Notes: a model not told the origin generated them from the sequence alone. A stretch of 7,419 nucleotides of DNA from Paracoccaceae bacterium (GCA_003545125.1 DQCI01000260.1:9400-16818); one strand, 5' to 3'; positions 1-6,640 are shown, counted from the first letter of the stretch. Made by a program: numbers and translations.

Positions 1-344
1 CGAATCTCGTCGATCCCACCCCCAGGGCCGATGCCGTCGCCGCGCTTGGCGGCAACCCCGACCGGCTCCAGCGCGGCACGATCTTTGCCGGCGAGCAGGG
101 GCTGCTTGCCCATGCCGCTCGCTACGGCGTGCCCGCCGACATCCGCGAGACCCTCGCCGCCGAAGACCTCGACTGGCGGCGCGACAACAACGGCCGACTG
201 TTGGAGCGGTGGTTCAACGTGAACGTCTACTATTCGGGCTACAAGCCGATGTCGCTCGACCAGCATCTCGAGCTTCAGCGCTTGCGCCGGATGGGCATAT
301 GGACGCCCTCCGCGCCGCCTGATCCCGAGATCAAGGAATACTGA
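1..344 (+). CDS. DUF3035-like (BamF-like) envelope lipoprotein, 3' part only
   Basis: The reading frame is open from position 3 to the TGA at 342-344, giving 113 codons of the C-terminal part; the start lies outside the window. The visible protein begins NLVDPTPRADAVAALGG and ends with a Pro-rich tail (PSAPPDPEIKEY). It contains a charged stretch with DWRRDNNGRLLERWFNVNVY followed by a Leu/Arg-rich helix. This pattern and the position just before two M16 peptidase genes match what I recall of the DUF3035 family of Rhodobacteraceae, some members of which are annotated as the BamF lipoprotein of the outer-membrane beta-barrel assembly machine. The lipobox that would prove a lipoprotein is not in the window, so location and role are inferred from the family. 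An internal GTG at 129 is in frame, but it lies inside the conserved part and is not a credible start. Confidence 0.6.
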   Translation, partial: NLVDPTPRADAVAALGGNPDRLQRGTIFAGEQGLLAHAARYGVPADIRETLAAEDLDWRRDNNGRLLERWFNVNVYYSGYKPMSLDQHLELQRLRRMGIWTPSAPPDPEIKEY

Positions 345-431
345 TCCGGCCCTCCTCGGCGACACCGATCATCACATCCCCGCGTGCAGCGGTTGCATGA
401 CCCGTGGCATCCACTAGCTTGTCCGAAAACC

Positions 432-438
432 GAGGAGG
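432..438 (+). promoter_or_regulatory. Ribosome binding site deciding the start of the first M16 gene
   Basis: GAGGAGG lies 5 nt before the ATG at 444. It supports that ATG over the upstream in-frame GTG at 384 and over the three further in-frame ATGs at 459, 474 and 489, which have no comparable site. A weak candidate promoter (TTGCAT at 393-398, 16-bp spacer, TAGCTT at 415-420) lies just upstream, so the gene may be read both from here and from the upstream operon. Confidence 0.75.
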
Positions 439-443
439 TTTCG

Positions 444-503
444 ATGCGGGCTAAACTGATGCGGGCCAAACTGATGTCTTTCGCCCAAATGTCTTTCGCG
501 CTG
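444..503 (+). repeat. Two pairs of in-frame 15-bp tandem repeats at the start of the first M16 gene
   Basis: Units at 444-458 and 459-473 (ATGCGGGCTAAACTG / ATGCGGGCCAAACTG) differ at one base. Units at 474-488 and 489-503 (ATGTCTTTCGCCCAA / ATGTCTTTCGCGCTG) share their first 11 bases. Each unit starts with ATG in frame, so there are four possible starts exactly 15 nt apart. The units encode MRAKL, MRAKL, MSFAQ, MSFAL and lengthen the n-region of the signal peptide. Confidence 0.85.
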
Positions 504-1859
504 GGTCTGGGGCTGGGCCTGGCCGCGACCACGGCGCAGGCGGCGGGTACGATCACCGATTTCGAGCTCGACAACGGCATGGAGGTTGTCGTGATCGAGG
601 ACACCCGGGCGCCGGTTGTCGTGCACATGGTCTGGTATCGCACCGGTTCCGCCGATGAACCGCCGGGCAAATCCGGGATCGCCCATTTCCTCGAACACCT
701 GATGTTCAAGGGCACCGACGATATGGACTCCGGCGCGTTTTCGAAGACCGTCGAGGCCAATGGCGGCTCCGACAACGCCTTTACCTCTACCGACTACACC
801 GCCTATTTCCAGCGCGTCGCCGCCGACCGGCTCGGGTTGATGATGGAAATGGAAGCCGACCGGATGCGCGATCTCGTGCTTGCGCCGGAGGAGGTGGCGA
901 CCGAGCGCGACGTGATTCTCGAAGAACGCGCGACCCGCACCGACAGCGAGCCGCGTGCGCTGTTCAGGGAGGCGATGCGCGCAGCGCTGTTCCGCAACAG
1001 CCCCTACGGCGTTCCGATCATCGGTTGGCGCGCGGAGATGGAAGGGCTGAATGAGGACGATGCGCTCGCATTCTACCAGCGCTACTACGCCCCCAACAAC
1101 GCGATCCTGATCGTCGCCGGCGACGTCACCCCCACCGAGGTGCGCGCGCTCGCCGAAGCGCATTATGGCCCGCTCGCACCCACCGCGGGGCTGGGCCCCC
1201 GGGTGCGCCCGCAGGAGCCGCCCACCCGCGCCGCGCACCGGCTGATGATGGCGGATGAACGGGTCGCACAACCTTCGCTCATGCGGCTCTATCTCGCCCC
1301 GGCACGCACGTCCGGCGCGCAGGAGGATGCTGCCGCCCTGGTGTTCCTCTCCGAACTTCTGGGTGGCTCCAGCGCCACCTCGGTGCTCGGCCAGGCGCTG
1401 CAATTCGACACCAACACGGCGATTTACGCCGGTGCCGGCTATTCCTCCGTCGCGCTCGACGACAGCACCTTCTCGCTGGTGGTGGTGCCGGCCGAAGGTG
1501 TGGACCTCGCGCAAGCCGAAGCGGCGCTCGACGCACAGCTGGCGACGTTCATGAAAGACGGGCCCGACGTTGAGGCCTTCGACCGGATCAAGATGCAGAT
1601 CCGCGCCCGCGAGATCTTCGCGCTGGACGATGTTGGCGACCTCGCCGAGCGGTACGGTCGCGCGCTGACCTCCGGGCTCACGATCGAAGATGTGCGCGCC
1701 TGGCCCGATGTGTTGCAGGCGGTCACGCCCGACGACGTCATGCGGGTCGCGCAAGAGGTGCTCGACATGCGCGCCTCCGTCACCGGCTGGTTGATGCCCG
1801 AAACCGGACCAGAATCCGGACCAGAAACTGGGCCTGAAACTGGGGAGGAAGGGCTTTGA
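444..1859 (+). CDS. Periplasmic M16 family zinc metallopeptidase, catalytic subunit
   Basis: The 471-residue protein is an M16 (pitrilysin/MPP-like) peptidase that would cleave short or unfolded peptides in the periplasm. The inverted zinc motif HFLEH is at residues 81-85 (ligands His81 and His85, catalytic base Glu84). The third ligand is most likely Glu161, the last residue of ERDVILEE, 76 residues after His85 as is usual in the family. A signal peptide runs from residue 1 to about 33, with a Leu/Gly-rich core and an AQA-AG cleavage site. The second M16 domain keeps the LGGSS motif, but the arginine of the R/Y substrate pair appears to be replaced by Gln320, so the protein probably needs its partner. 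The start at 444 rests on a strong ribosome binding site. Two oddities: the N-terminus is built of 15-nt tandem units (MRAKL twice, then MSFAQ/MSFAL), and the C-terminus ends in four E-(T/S)-G-P-like repeats. The stop overlaps the TTG start of the next gene. Confidence 0.93.
   Translation: MRAKLMRAKLMSFAQMSFALGLGLGLAATTAQAAGTITDFELDNGMEVVVIEDTRAPVVVHMVWYRTGSADEPPGKSGIAHFLEHLMFKGTDDMDSGAFSKTVEANGGSDNAFTSTDYTAYFQRVAADRLGLMMEMEADRMRDLVLAPEEVATERDVILEERATRTDSEPRALFREAMRAALFRNSPYGVPIIGWRAEMEGLNEDDALAFYQRYYAPNNAILIVAGDVTPTEVRALAEAHYGPLAPTAGLGPRVRPQEPPTRAAHRLMMADERVAQPSLMRLYLAPARTSGAQEDAAALVFLSELLGGSSATSVLGQALQFDTNTAIYAGAGYSSVALDDSTFSLVVVPAEGVDLAQAEAALDAQLATFMKDGPDVEAFDRIKMQIRAREIFALDDVGDLAERYGRALTSGLTIEDVRAWPDVLQAVTPDDVMRVAQEVLDMRASVTGWLMPETGPESGPETGPETGEEGL
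1800..1847 (+). repeat. Four 12-bp tandem repeats encoding an E-T/S-G-P tail
   Basis: The units at 1800-1811, 1812-1823, 1824-1835 and 1836-1847 each begin GAAAC or GAATC and encode ETGP, ESGP, ETGP and ETGE. They form a hydrophilic, probably disordered tail after the last M16 domain. The last unit runs into the ribosome binding site of the next gene. Confidence 0.85.
1844..1848 (+). promoter_or_regulatory. Ribosome binding site for the TTG-initiated second M16 gene
   Basis: GGAGG lies 7 nt before TTG at 1856-1858. With the signal peptide that follows immediately, it supports TTG as the start. The site is inside the coding end of the upstream gene, consistent with translational coupling. Confidence 0.7.
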
Positions 1860-3166
1860 AGCATCTCGCCGCAATCCTGTTCTTCCTCGTCGCCGCCCTG
1901 CCGGCACGGGCCGAGATCGAGATCCAGACCCTCACCTCGCCCGGCGGTCTCAAAGCCTGGCTGGTCGAAGAGCATTCGATCCCCTTCGTTGCGCTGGAGA
2001 TCCGCTTTCGCGGCGGCACTTCGCTCGACGCGCCGGGCAAACGCGGGGCGGTCAACCTGATGACAGCGCTGCTCGAGGAGGGGGCCGCCGACATGGACGC
2101 GCGCGCCTTCGCGACAGCGCGCGAGGGGCTCGCGGCCCGTCTGCGGTTCAATTCGAACGACGATGCGATTTCCGTCTCGGCCCAGGTCCTGACCGAGAAC
2201 CGCGGTGAGGCGATGGCGCTCCTGCGCGCGGCCCTGGTGGAGCCGCGATTCGACGGCGACGCGATCGAACGGGTGCGCGGCCAGGTGCTCTCGAACCTGA
2301 AGAACCGGGCCACCGATCCCGATGCGCTCGCAGCCGACGCGTTCAATGCGATGGCTTACGGCGACCACCCCTACGGCAGCCACGACGGCGGCACGCTCGA
2401 GAGCGTCGCCGATCTCACCCGCGACGACATCGTCGCGGCGTTTGAGAGCACCGTCGCGCGCGACCGCGTGTATATCTCCGCCGTGGGCGACATCACGCCC
2501 GAAGAGCTCGGCGCGTTGATCGACGATCTGCTGGGGCGTCTGCCGGACACCGGCGCGCCGATGCCTGAAAACGTGACCTTCGGCGCCAGCGGCGGGCTCA
2601 CGGTCACGCCCTTCCCGTCGCCGCAATCGACCGCCCAGTTCGGCCATGCGGGCATTGGCATCGAAAACCCTGATTTCTTCGCCGCCTACATCCTCAACAC
2701 GATCTTCGGCGGGTCGGGCTTCAACAGCCGGCTGATGGAGGAAGTGCGCAAGAAACGCGGGCTCACTTACGGGATCCGCACTTATCTCATCGATTCCGAC
2801 CGGTCCGAGGCGGTGATCGGGGGTGTCTCCACGGTCAACGAGCGGATGGCCGAAACCATCCAGGTGGTGCGCGACGAATGGGCCCGGCTTGCGACCGAAG
2901 GGGTGAGCGGCGAGGAGCTGGCGGCGGCGAAGACCTACCTCACCGGCGCCTATCCCCTGCGTTTCGACGGCAACGCGCCGATCGCGCGCATTCTCGTCGG
3001 CATGCAGCTCGACGGGCGCAGCCCCGACTATATCAAGACACGCAACGCGCAGATCAAGGCGGTCACCCAAGACGAGATCAACCGTGTAGCGGCCGAGCTT
3101 TACCAGCCGGAGGCGCTGCGTTTCATAGTCGCGGGTCAACCCGAGGGGGTCGAAAGCACCGACTAG
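1856..3166 (+). CDS. Periplasmic M16 family peptidase-like protein, non-catalytic partner subunit
   Basis: This 436-residue M16-fold protein has lost the zinc site. The region aligning with HFLEH of its neighbour reads NLMTA at residues 67-71, so all three key positions are replaced (Asn67, Thr70, Ala71). The C-terminal half keeps FGGSGFNSRL and RKKRGLTYG, giving Arg298 and Tyr305 with the 7-residue spacing of the R/Y substrate-binding pair known in M16 enzymes. A signal peptide covers residues 1-19 (hydrophobic AILFFLVAAL core, ARA-E cleavage site), so it should be periplasmic. The TTG start overlaps the TGA of the upstream gene (TTGA). From known bacterial M16 heterodimers with split motifs, I infer that the two proteins form one active site across the dimer. 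No terminator with a T-run follows the stop. Confidence 0.92.
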   Translation: MKHLAAILFFLVAALPARAEIEIQTLTSPGGLKAWLVEEHSIPFVALEIRFRGGTSLDAPGKRGAVNLMTALLEEGAADMDARAFATAREGLAARLRFNSNDDAISVSAQVLTENRGEAMALLRAALVEPRFDGDAIERVRGQVLSNLKNRATDPDALAADAFNAMAYGDHPYGSHDGGTLESVADLTRDDIVAAFESTVARDRVYISAVGDITPEELGALIDDLLGRLPDTGAPMPENVTFGASGGLTVTPFPSPQSTAQFGHAGIGIENPDFFAAYILNTIFGGSGFNSRLMEEVRKKRGLTYGIRTYLIDSDRSEAVIGGVSTVNERMAETIQVVRDEWARLATEGVSGEELAAAKTYLTGAYPLRFDGNAPIARILVGMQLDGRSPDYIKTRNAQIKAVTQDEINRVAAELYQPEALRFIVAGQPEGVESTD

Positions 3167-3453
3167 CTCCCCGCCCCAGCGCTCCCGGGGTCACAGTCTG
3201 GAGCAACCAAAGGACCCAGATGCAGGGCTTCGCCGGGCGCGCGTCGCAAGATTTCGACCGCCGCGGCGCGATCTTCCCGACTTGTCTTTGATCCCCCGGG
3301 AAACGCGCGGTTTTCCGCCAACGGGGCTTTCACAACCCCGCCGACTTACGTTAAGGTTCCGTCTAGTGTCGAATAGACGACTTTGCCCGGGAATGGCCGC
3401 GAAATGTGGATGGTGCAAGGGTTGCAGGCAGGAAGAGCTGGAGGCTGCAGGGG
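3167..3453. other. 287-bp non-coding leader before the IalB-family gene
   Basis: I see no convincing gene here. A 23-codon frame at 3220-3291 has a weak AAGGA upstream but no recognisable content. Short inverted repeats are present: GCGG-TTTT-CCGC at 3307-3318, CGGGG/CCCCG at 3322-3340, and CGTCTA/TAGACG at 3360-3379. A weak promoter-like pair (TTAAGG 3351-3356, 17-bp spacer, TAGACG 3374-3379) overlaps the last repeat. The region most likely holds the promoter of the downstream gene. Confidence 0.5.
3360..3379. repeat. Inverted repeat CGTCTA-N8-TAGACG, candidate operator
   Basis: Perfect 6-bp arms at 3360-3365 and 3374-3379 are separated by 8 bp, 74 bp before the IalB-family start. The right arm coincides with a weak -10-like hexamer, which is a possible repressor position. 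The arms are short and could be chance. Confidence 0.3.
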
Positions 3454-3981
3454 ATGATCGCAAAAGCCGCGTACGTGATCGGTATCGTCGCGCTCGGTTT
3501 CGCCACGGGCGGAGCGGTGGCGCAAGAGAGCACCAATCGTGTCGCCGCGAACACGGATTGGAGCGTGTTCGTCGAGGAAAACCCGAAGGAATGCTGGAGC
3601 GTGTCGAAGCCCAAGGCAACGGTGAACACGCGCAATGGCGAGGTCGCCAACAACGTCAACCGCGGTGAAATCCTGCTCTTCGTCAGCTTCCGCCCGGGCT
3701 CCGGCGTCAACGGCCAAGTGGCCTTCACCGGCGGCTACCCGTTCGCGGGCGACAGCATGGTGTCGGTCACGGTCGGCGGCACGGAGTTTCAGTTGTTCGT
3801 CGACGGCGAATGGGCCTGGACCCGCAGCCCCGAGGACGACGCAGCCATCATCGCCGCGATGAAGAAGGGCGCAGACGCCGTCGTGGTCGGCATGTCGTCG
3901 CGCGGCACCCGCACCGAGGACACGTTCTCGCTGCTCGGCTTCACCGCCGCGGTGGACGACGCGTCCCAGCGCTGCCAATAG
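3454..3981 (+). CDS. Invasion associated locus B (IalB) family secreted protein
   Basis: The 175-residue protein is predicted to be exported. Residues 1-23 form a signal peptide with a VIGIVALGFA core and an AVA-Q cleavage site. The mature part shows features I associate with the IalB family: the segment WSVFVEENPKECWSVSKP near the N-terminus, a beta-rich middle with FQLFVDGEWAWTR, and the ending FSLLGFTAAVDDASQRC. Cys47 and Cys174 are the only cysteines in the mature protein and could form a disulfide. The family is named after a Bartonella invasion locus, but in free-living alphaproteobacteria the role is unknown, so no invasion function should be assumed. The ATG at 3454 is chosen over the upstream GTG at 3406 because it directly begins the signal peptide and has GGAGG at 3440-3444, 9 nt upstream. 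A strong terminator follows, so this is probably a single-gene transcript. Confidence 0.85.
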   Translation: MIAKAAYVIGIVALGFATGGAVAQESTNRVAANTDWSVFVEENPKECWSVSKPKATVNTRNGEVANNVNRGEILLFVSFRPGSGVNGQVAFTGGYPFAGDSMVSVTVGGTEFQLFVDGEWAWTRSPEDDAAIIAAMKKGADAVVVGMSSRGTRTEDTFSLLGFTAAVDDASQRCQ

Positions 3982-4011
3982 GCGCCTCGCGAAACCACGC
4001 CCTGCTACAGG

Positions 4012-4043
4012 CGCCCCGGACACTTCCGGGGCGTTTCGTTTTG
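4012..4043 (+). terminator. Rho-independent terminator after the IalB-family gene
   Basis: A perfect 9-bp stem (CGCCCCGGA at 4012-4020, TCCGGGGCG at 4025-4033) closes a CACT loop and is followed by TTTCGTTTTG. It lies 30 bp after the stop codon. Confidence 0.9.
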
Positions 4044-4081
4044 CATCCCCGCCCGGAAGCCCTATATCGGCGCCAGACCAA

Positions 4082-4194
4082 AAAGCGTTTCGCCTTTGAC
4101 CCGAGGCATCGGACAGTGGCGAAACGCGCACAACGCCAATACGGAGCACGCGCTTCGCGATATGCTGTAACCAGGGTTTTTCGCGAAACGCTTT
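4082..4194. repeat. 113-bp segment framed by a perfect 12-bp inverted repeat in the rlmN leader
   Basis: AAAGCGTTTCGC at 4082-4093 is exactly complementary to GCGAAACGCTTT at 4183-4194. A further copy of the core GCGAAACGC lies inside at 4119-4127. The right arm ends directly before the rlmN ribosome binding site. No flanking direct repeat is visible, so there is no direct sign of transposition. It could be a dispersed intergenic repeat, protein-binding sites, or a leader RNA structure. Confidence 0.7.
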
Positions 4195-4198
4195 AGGA
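4195..4198 (+). promoter_or_regulatory. Ribosome binding site of rlmN
   Basis: AGGA lies 6 nt before the ATG at 4205 and abuts the right arm of the 12-bp inverted repeat, so folding of that repeat could affect access to it. Confidence 0.55.
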
Positions 4199-4204
4199 AT
4201 CGCC

Positions 4205-5440
4205 ATGACCGAGCCAACAGCGCCGATCACGCAAGATGTCCTGACCTTCCCGCGCAAGGATGCGCCCGAGGGAACGGGCAAGGTGAACCTGGTCGGCCTC
4301 ACCCGCGACGGGCTTCGCGAGGTGCTGATTGCCGCCGGAACGCCGGAAAAACAGGCGAAAATGCGGGTGGGTCAGGTCTGGCAATGGATCTACCAGAAAG
4401 GCGTGCGCGATTTCGCCGAGATGACGAACCTCGCGAAGGACTACCGTGCCAAGCTCGACGCCGCGTTCGAGATCCGTCTGCCCGAGCTCGTCACCAAACA
4501 GGTGAGCGACGACGGCACCCGCAAGTATCTCGTCCGGATCGCCGGCGGGCACGAGGTGGAGATCGTCTATATCCCCGAAACGGACCGGGGCACGCTCTGC
4601 GTCTCAAGCCAGGTCGGCTGCACGCTGACCTGTTCCTTCTGCCACACCGGCACCCAGAAACTGGTGCGCAACCTGACCGCGGGCGAGATCGTCGGCCAGA
4701 TCATGCTGGCGCGCGACGACCTCGGCGATTGGACACGGGCGGGCGAAGGCATGGGCGAACGCCCGCGGCTGGTGTCGAACATCGTGCTGATGGGCATGGG
4801 CGAACCGCTCTACAACTTCGACGCGGTGCGGGACGCGATGAAGATCGCGATGGACGGCGAGGGAATATCGCTCAGCCGCCGCCGGATCACGCTGTCGACC
4901 TCCGGTGTGGTGCCCGAGATCGCCCGGGCCGGCGAGGAGATCGGCTGCATGCTGGCGATCAGCTTCCACGCCACCACCAACGAGACCCGCGACAAGCTGG
5001 TGCCGATCAACAAGCGCTGGAACATCGAGGACCTGCTCGAGGCGTTGAAGGCCTACCCGAAGCTGTCGAACAGCGAGCGGATCACCTTCGAATACGTGAT
5101 GCTCGACGGGGTCAACGATACCGATGAAGACGCCCGGCGGCTGGTGCGGTTGATCGCCGGCATCCCGGCCAAGATCAACCTCATTCCGTTCAACGAATGG
5201 CCCGGCGCGCCCTATCGCCGCTCCAGCCCGGAGCGGATCAAGGCCTTCGCCAATATCATCTACAAGGCGGGCTATGCCTCGCCGATCCGCAAGCCGCGTG
5301 GCGAGGATATCATGGCGGCCTGCGGGCAACTCAAGTCGGCCACCGAACGCGCCCGCAAATCCCGCGCCGAAATTGCGGCCGAGGCGGGGCTGGGCGAGGT
5401 GCGCATTGGTGGCTATGTCACCGGCGCGGGGGGCGAGTGA
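4205..5440 (+). CDS. rlmN: Dual-specificity 23S rRNA (A2503-C2) / tRNA (A37-C2) methyltransferase RlmN
   Basis: RlmN is a cytoplasmic radical SAM enzyme that makes 2-methyladenosine at A2503 of 23S rRNA and, in E. coli, at A37 of some tRNAs. The 411-residue protein has the full signature. The iron-sulfur motif CTLTCSFC places the CX3CX2C ligands at Cys139, Cys143 and Cys146. LCVSSQ just before gives Cys132, and AACGQL near the end gives Cys373; these correspond to the two mechanistic cysteines (Cys118 and Cys355 in E. coli) needed for methyl transfer. The SAM-site motif [10 protein letters not shown] follows the cluster, and [18 protein letters not shown] and [11 protein letters not shown] are typical later blocks. 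The N-terminal [27 protein letters not shown] stretch is the accessory RNA-binding domain. All key residues are present, so the enzyme should be active. The start has AGGA 6 nt upstream. The gene stands alone between a terminator and a convergent gene. Confidence 0.97.
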   Translation: MTEPTAPITQDVLTFPRKDAPEGTGKVNLVGLTRDGLREVLIAAGTPEKQAKMRVGQVWQWIYQKGVRDFAEMTNLAKDYRAKLDAAFEIRLPELVTKQVSDDGTRKYLVRIAGGHEVEIVYIPETDRGTLCVSSQVGCTLTCSFCHTGTQKLVRNLTAGEIVGQIMLARDDLGDWTRAGEGMGERPRLVSNIVLMGMGEPLYNFDAVRDAMKIAMDGEGISLSRRRITLSTSGVVPEIARAGEEIGCMLAISFHATTNETRDKLVPINKRWNIEDLLEALKAYPKLSNSERITFEYVMLDGVNDTDEDARRLVRLIAGIPAKINLIPFNEWPGAPYRRSSPERIKAFANIIYKAGYASPIRKPRGEDIMAACGQLKSATERARKSRAEIAAEAGLGEVRIGGYVTGAGGE

Positions 5441-5451
5441 CCGCGCAGTCC

Positions 5452-5460
5452 TGTGGATAA
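5452..5460 (-). promoter_or_regulatory. Isolated consensus DnaA box
   Basis: TGTGGATAA reads TTATCCACA on the minus strand, the consensus DnaA box. Only one was found in this region, with no AT-rich unwinding segment, so it does not indicate an origin and may be chance. Confidence 0.4.
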
Positions 5461-5465
5461 GCGGC

Positions 5466-5490
5466 TATTGTTTCCGGTACGGAAACAATA
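5466..5490. repeat. 25-bp perfect palindrome (11-bp arms, GTA centre) downstream of rlmN
   Basis: TATTGTTTCCG at 5466-5476 pairs with CGGAAACAATA at 5480-5490. Flanking GGC (5463-5465) and GCC (5492-5494) extend it to about 14 bp per arm with one bulged A. It starts 25 bp after the rlmN stop. No T-run follows on either strand. It may act as a 3'-end hairpin for rlmN mRNA or as a binding site for a dimeric regulator; the sequence does not decide. Confidence 0.75.
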
Positions 5491-5682
5491 AGCCCTCATC
5501 GTTTCCAAGCGTTCCGCGCACGATCCTGAGGGGAGAAGGCGAAGCGGTCCGCCCGATCTTGGGAAACACCTGCCCCCCAAATCTGCGCACCGCCCGCTGG
5601 TTACCCGCGCATGAAAGGCTATCGCACCCAATTTCAGGGTCTCAGGCGTCAGAACTCCCGAATCCCAGTTTTTTTGAATGTC

Positions 5683-5700
5683 GGACAGTCATGACCGTCC
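5683..5700. repeat. Imperfect 18-bp palindrome centred on TCATGA
   Basis: GGACAGTCATGACCGTCC is self-complementary at 8 of 9 pairs. It lies 72 bp beyond the LOG-family stop codon and 8 bp after a T7 run. It could be a 3'-end hairpin of the minus-strand transcript, but without a T-run on that strand. Confidence 0.4.
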
Positions 5701-5772
5701 CGCGCCCTGCGGTGAAGCGCCGGGCAATGAACCGTCGACCCTATCCGGGGCAGTCACACCCCCGAAACTGGC

Positions 5773-6618
5773 TCAGAGATCCTGCGAGATCTCCAACTCG
5801 CAGCGGCTTTCCCAATCGTCGATGATCTCCATCGCCTCCTCGGCGGTCTCGACAAGTTGAAACAGCTCAAGGTCTTCCCGGCTGATCGTGCCGACATCCG
5901 CAAGCGCTTCCCAGTTGATGATCCGCTCCCAGAAGTCGCGGCCAAACAGGATCACCGGGATGCGCCGCATCTTTTTCGTCTGGATCAGGGTCAGCGCCTC
6001 GAACAACTCGTCGAGCGTGCCGAAGCCGCCCGGGAAACAGACCAGCGCCTCCGCCCGCATCAGGAAATGCATCTTGCGGATCGCGAAGTAGTGGAAGTTG
6101 AAGCAGAGCTCCGGGGTGACATACTCGTTCGGCGCCTGCTCGTGCGGCAGCACGATGTTGAGGCCGACGCATTTGCCGCCCACATCATGCGCACCCCGGC
6201 TCGCCGCTTCCATCACCCCCGGGCCACCGCCCGAGACGATCACCTTGCAGCGGTGGCCGTTCTCCATTGCGCGCCGCGAGATGATCTGGCTGAATTCACG
6301 CGCCTCGGTGTAATACCGGCTGAACTCGGCCAGGGTCTTGGTCTTCGCCTTGTCCGCGTCTTCGGGTCGCGGGATACGAGCGCTGCCAAACATCACCACG
6401 GTCGATTCGATCCCCGCCTCCTGCATCACCATCTCGGGCTTGAGCAGTTCGAGCTGCAATCGCACCGGCCGCAACTCGTCACGCAAGAGGAAATCGAGGT
6501 CGTCGAAGGCGAGCTTGTAGACGCCCGAGCGCGTCTGCGGTGTATCGGGGATCTGTTGCGCCGCTTCCCGGTCCTGGCCGGAATGGCGAAACGGGTGGTG
6601 GCGGGTGTCGTCGGTCAT
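5773..6618 (-). CDS. LOG family (TIGR00730-type) Rossmann-fold nucleotide phosphoribohydrolase-like protein
   Basis: The 281-residue protein belongs to the LOG/lysine-decarboxylase-like family. Characterised members cleave the N-glycosidic bond of nucleoside 5'-monophosphates, such as cytokinin riboside monophosphates or AMP, to release the base and ribose 5-phosphate. The nucleotide-binding motif [15 protein letters not shown] is at about residues 129-143, and the signature PGGFGTLDE is at 196-204, with Glu204 as the expected catalytic glutamate. RK at 181-182 supplies the usual basic residue. The first 70 residues are a polar, partly helical extension before the Rossmann start ([12 protein letters not shown]), so this is a longer type than the roughly 190-residue LOG proteins. 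No signal peptide or membrane segment is visible, so it is cytoplasmic. GAGGA (6626-6630 on the plus strand) precedes the ATG. It is divergent from dapD. The true substrate cannot be read from sequence. Confidence 0.9.
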   Translation of the reverse strand: MTDDTRHHPFRHSGQDREAAQQIPDTPQTRSGVYKLAFDDLDFLLRDELRPVRLQLELLKPEMVMQEAGIESTVVMFGSARIPRPEDADKAKTKTLAEFSRYYTEAREFSQIISRRAMENGHRCKVIVSGGGPGVMEAASRGAHDVGGKCVGLNIVLPHEQAPNEYVTPELCFNFHYFAIRKMHFLMRAEALVCFPGGFGTLDELFEALTLIQTKKMRRIPVILFGRDFWERIINWEALADVGTISREDLELFQLVETAEEAMEIIDDWESRCELEISQDL

Positions 6619-6640
6619 CTGCTCTTCCTCGGTTGCCTCA

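Larger units (their letters stand above)
5441..5772. other. 332-bp non-coding gap between convergent rlmN and LOG-family genes
   Basis: I find no supported gene. It is less GC-rich in places than the flanking coding DNA. It holds a DnaA-box-like 9-mer (5452-5460), a 25-bp palindrome (5466-5490), a weak hairpin-plus-T7 arrangement on the plus strand (TTCAGGG/CCCGAA, then T7 at about 5669-5675) that could end rlmN transcription, and an imperfect palindrome (5683-5700). No T-rich terminator is evident for the minus-strand gene. Confidence 0.6.

Noticed and set aside
414..1907. Open frame of 497 codons on the minus strand, antisense to the first M16 gene
   Set aside because: It is a shadow frame of a GC-rich gene: the composition is rich in Arg, Gly and His with no recognisable motif, while the plus strand encodes a full M16 peptidase.
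1439..3139. Open frame of 566 codons on the minus strand, antisense to both M16 genes
   Set aside because: Same cause: high GC at third positions suppresses stops. It has no family features and no start context, and it covers two well-supported plus-strand genes.
3220..3291. 23-codon frame in the leader of the IalB-family gene
   Set aside because: A weak AAGGA precedes it, but there is no recognisable content and chance short frames are common; it is mentioned only in the description of the leader.
4082..4194. Inverted-repeat segment before rlmN as an insertion sequence or MITE
   Set aside because: No target-site duplication or transposase remnant is visible. It is kept as an inverted repeat without a claim of mobility.
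3346..4302. Open frame of 318 codons on the minus strand across the IalB-family gene, terminator and rlmN start
   Set aside because: It crosses a strong plus-strand terminator and two recognisable genes and has no recognisable domain.
5611..5694. 27-codon frame in the gap after rlmN
   Set aside because: It has no ribosome binding site, no recognisable content, and overlaps the second palindrome.
5441..5772. Convergent gap as a replication origin because of the DnaA box
   Set aside because: There is only one box, no AT-rich unwinding region and no origin-linked genes.
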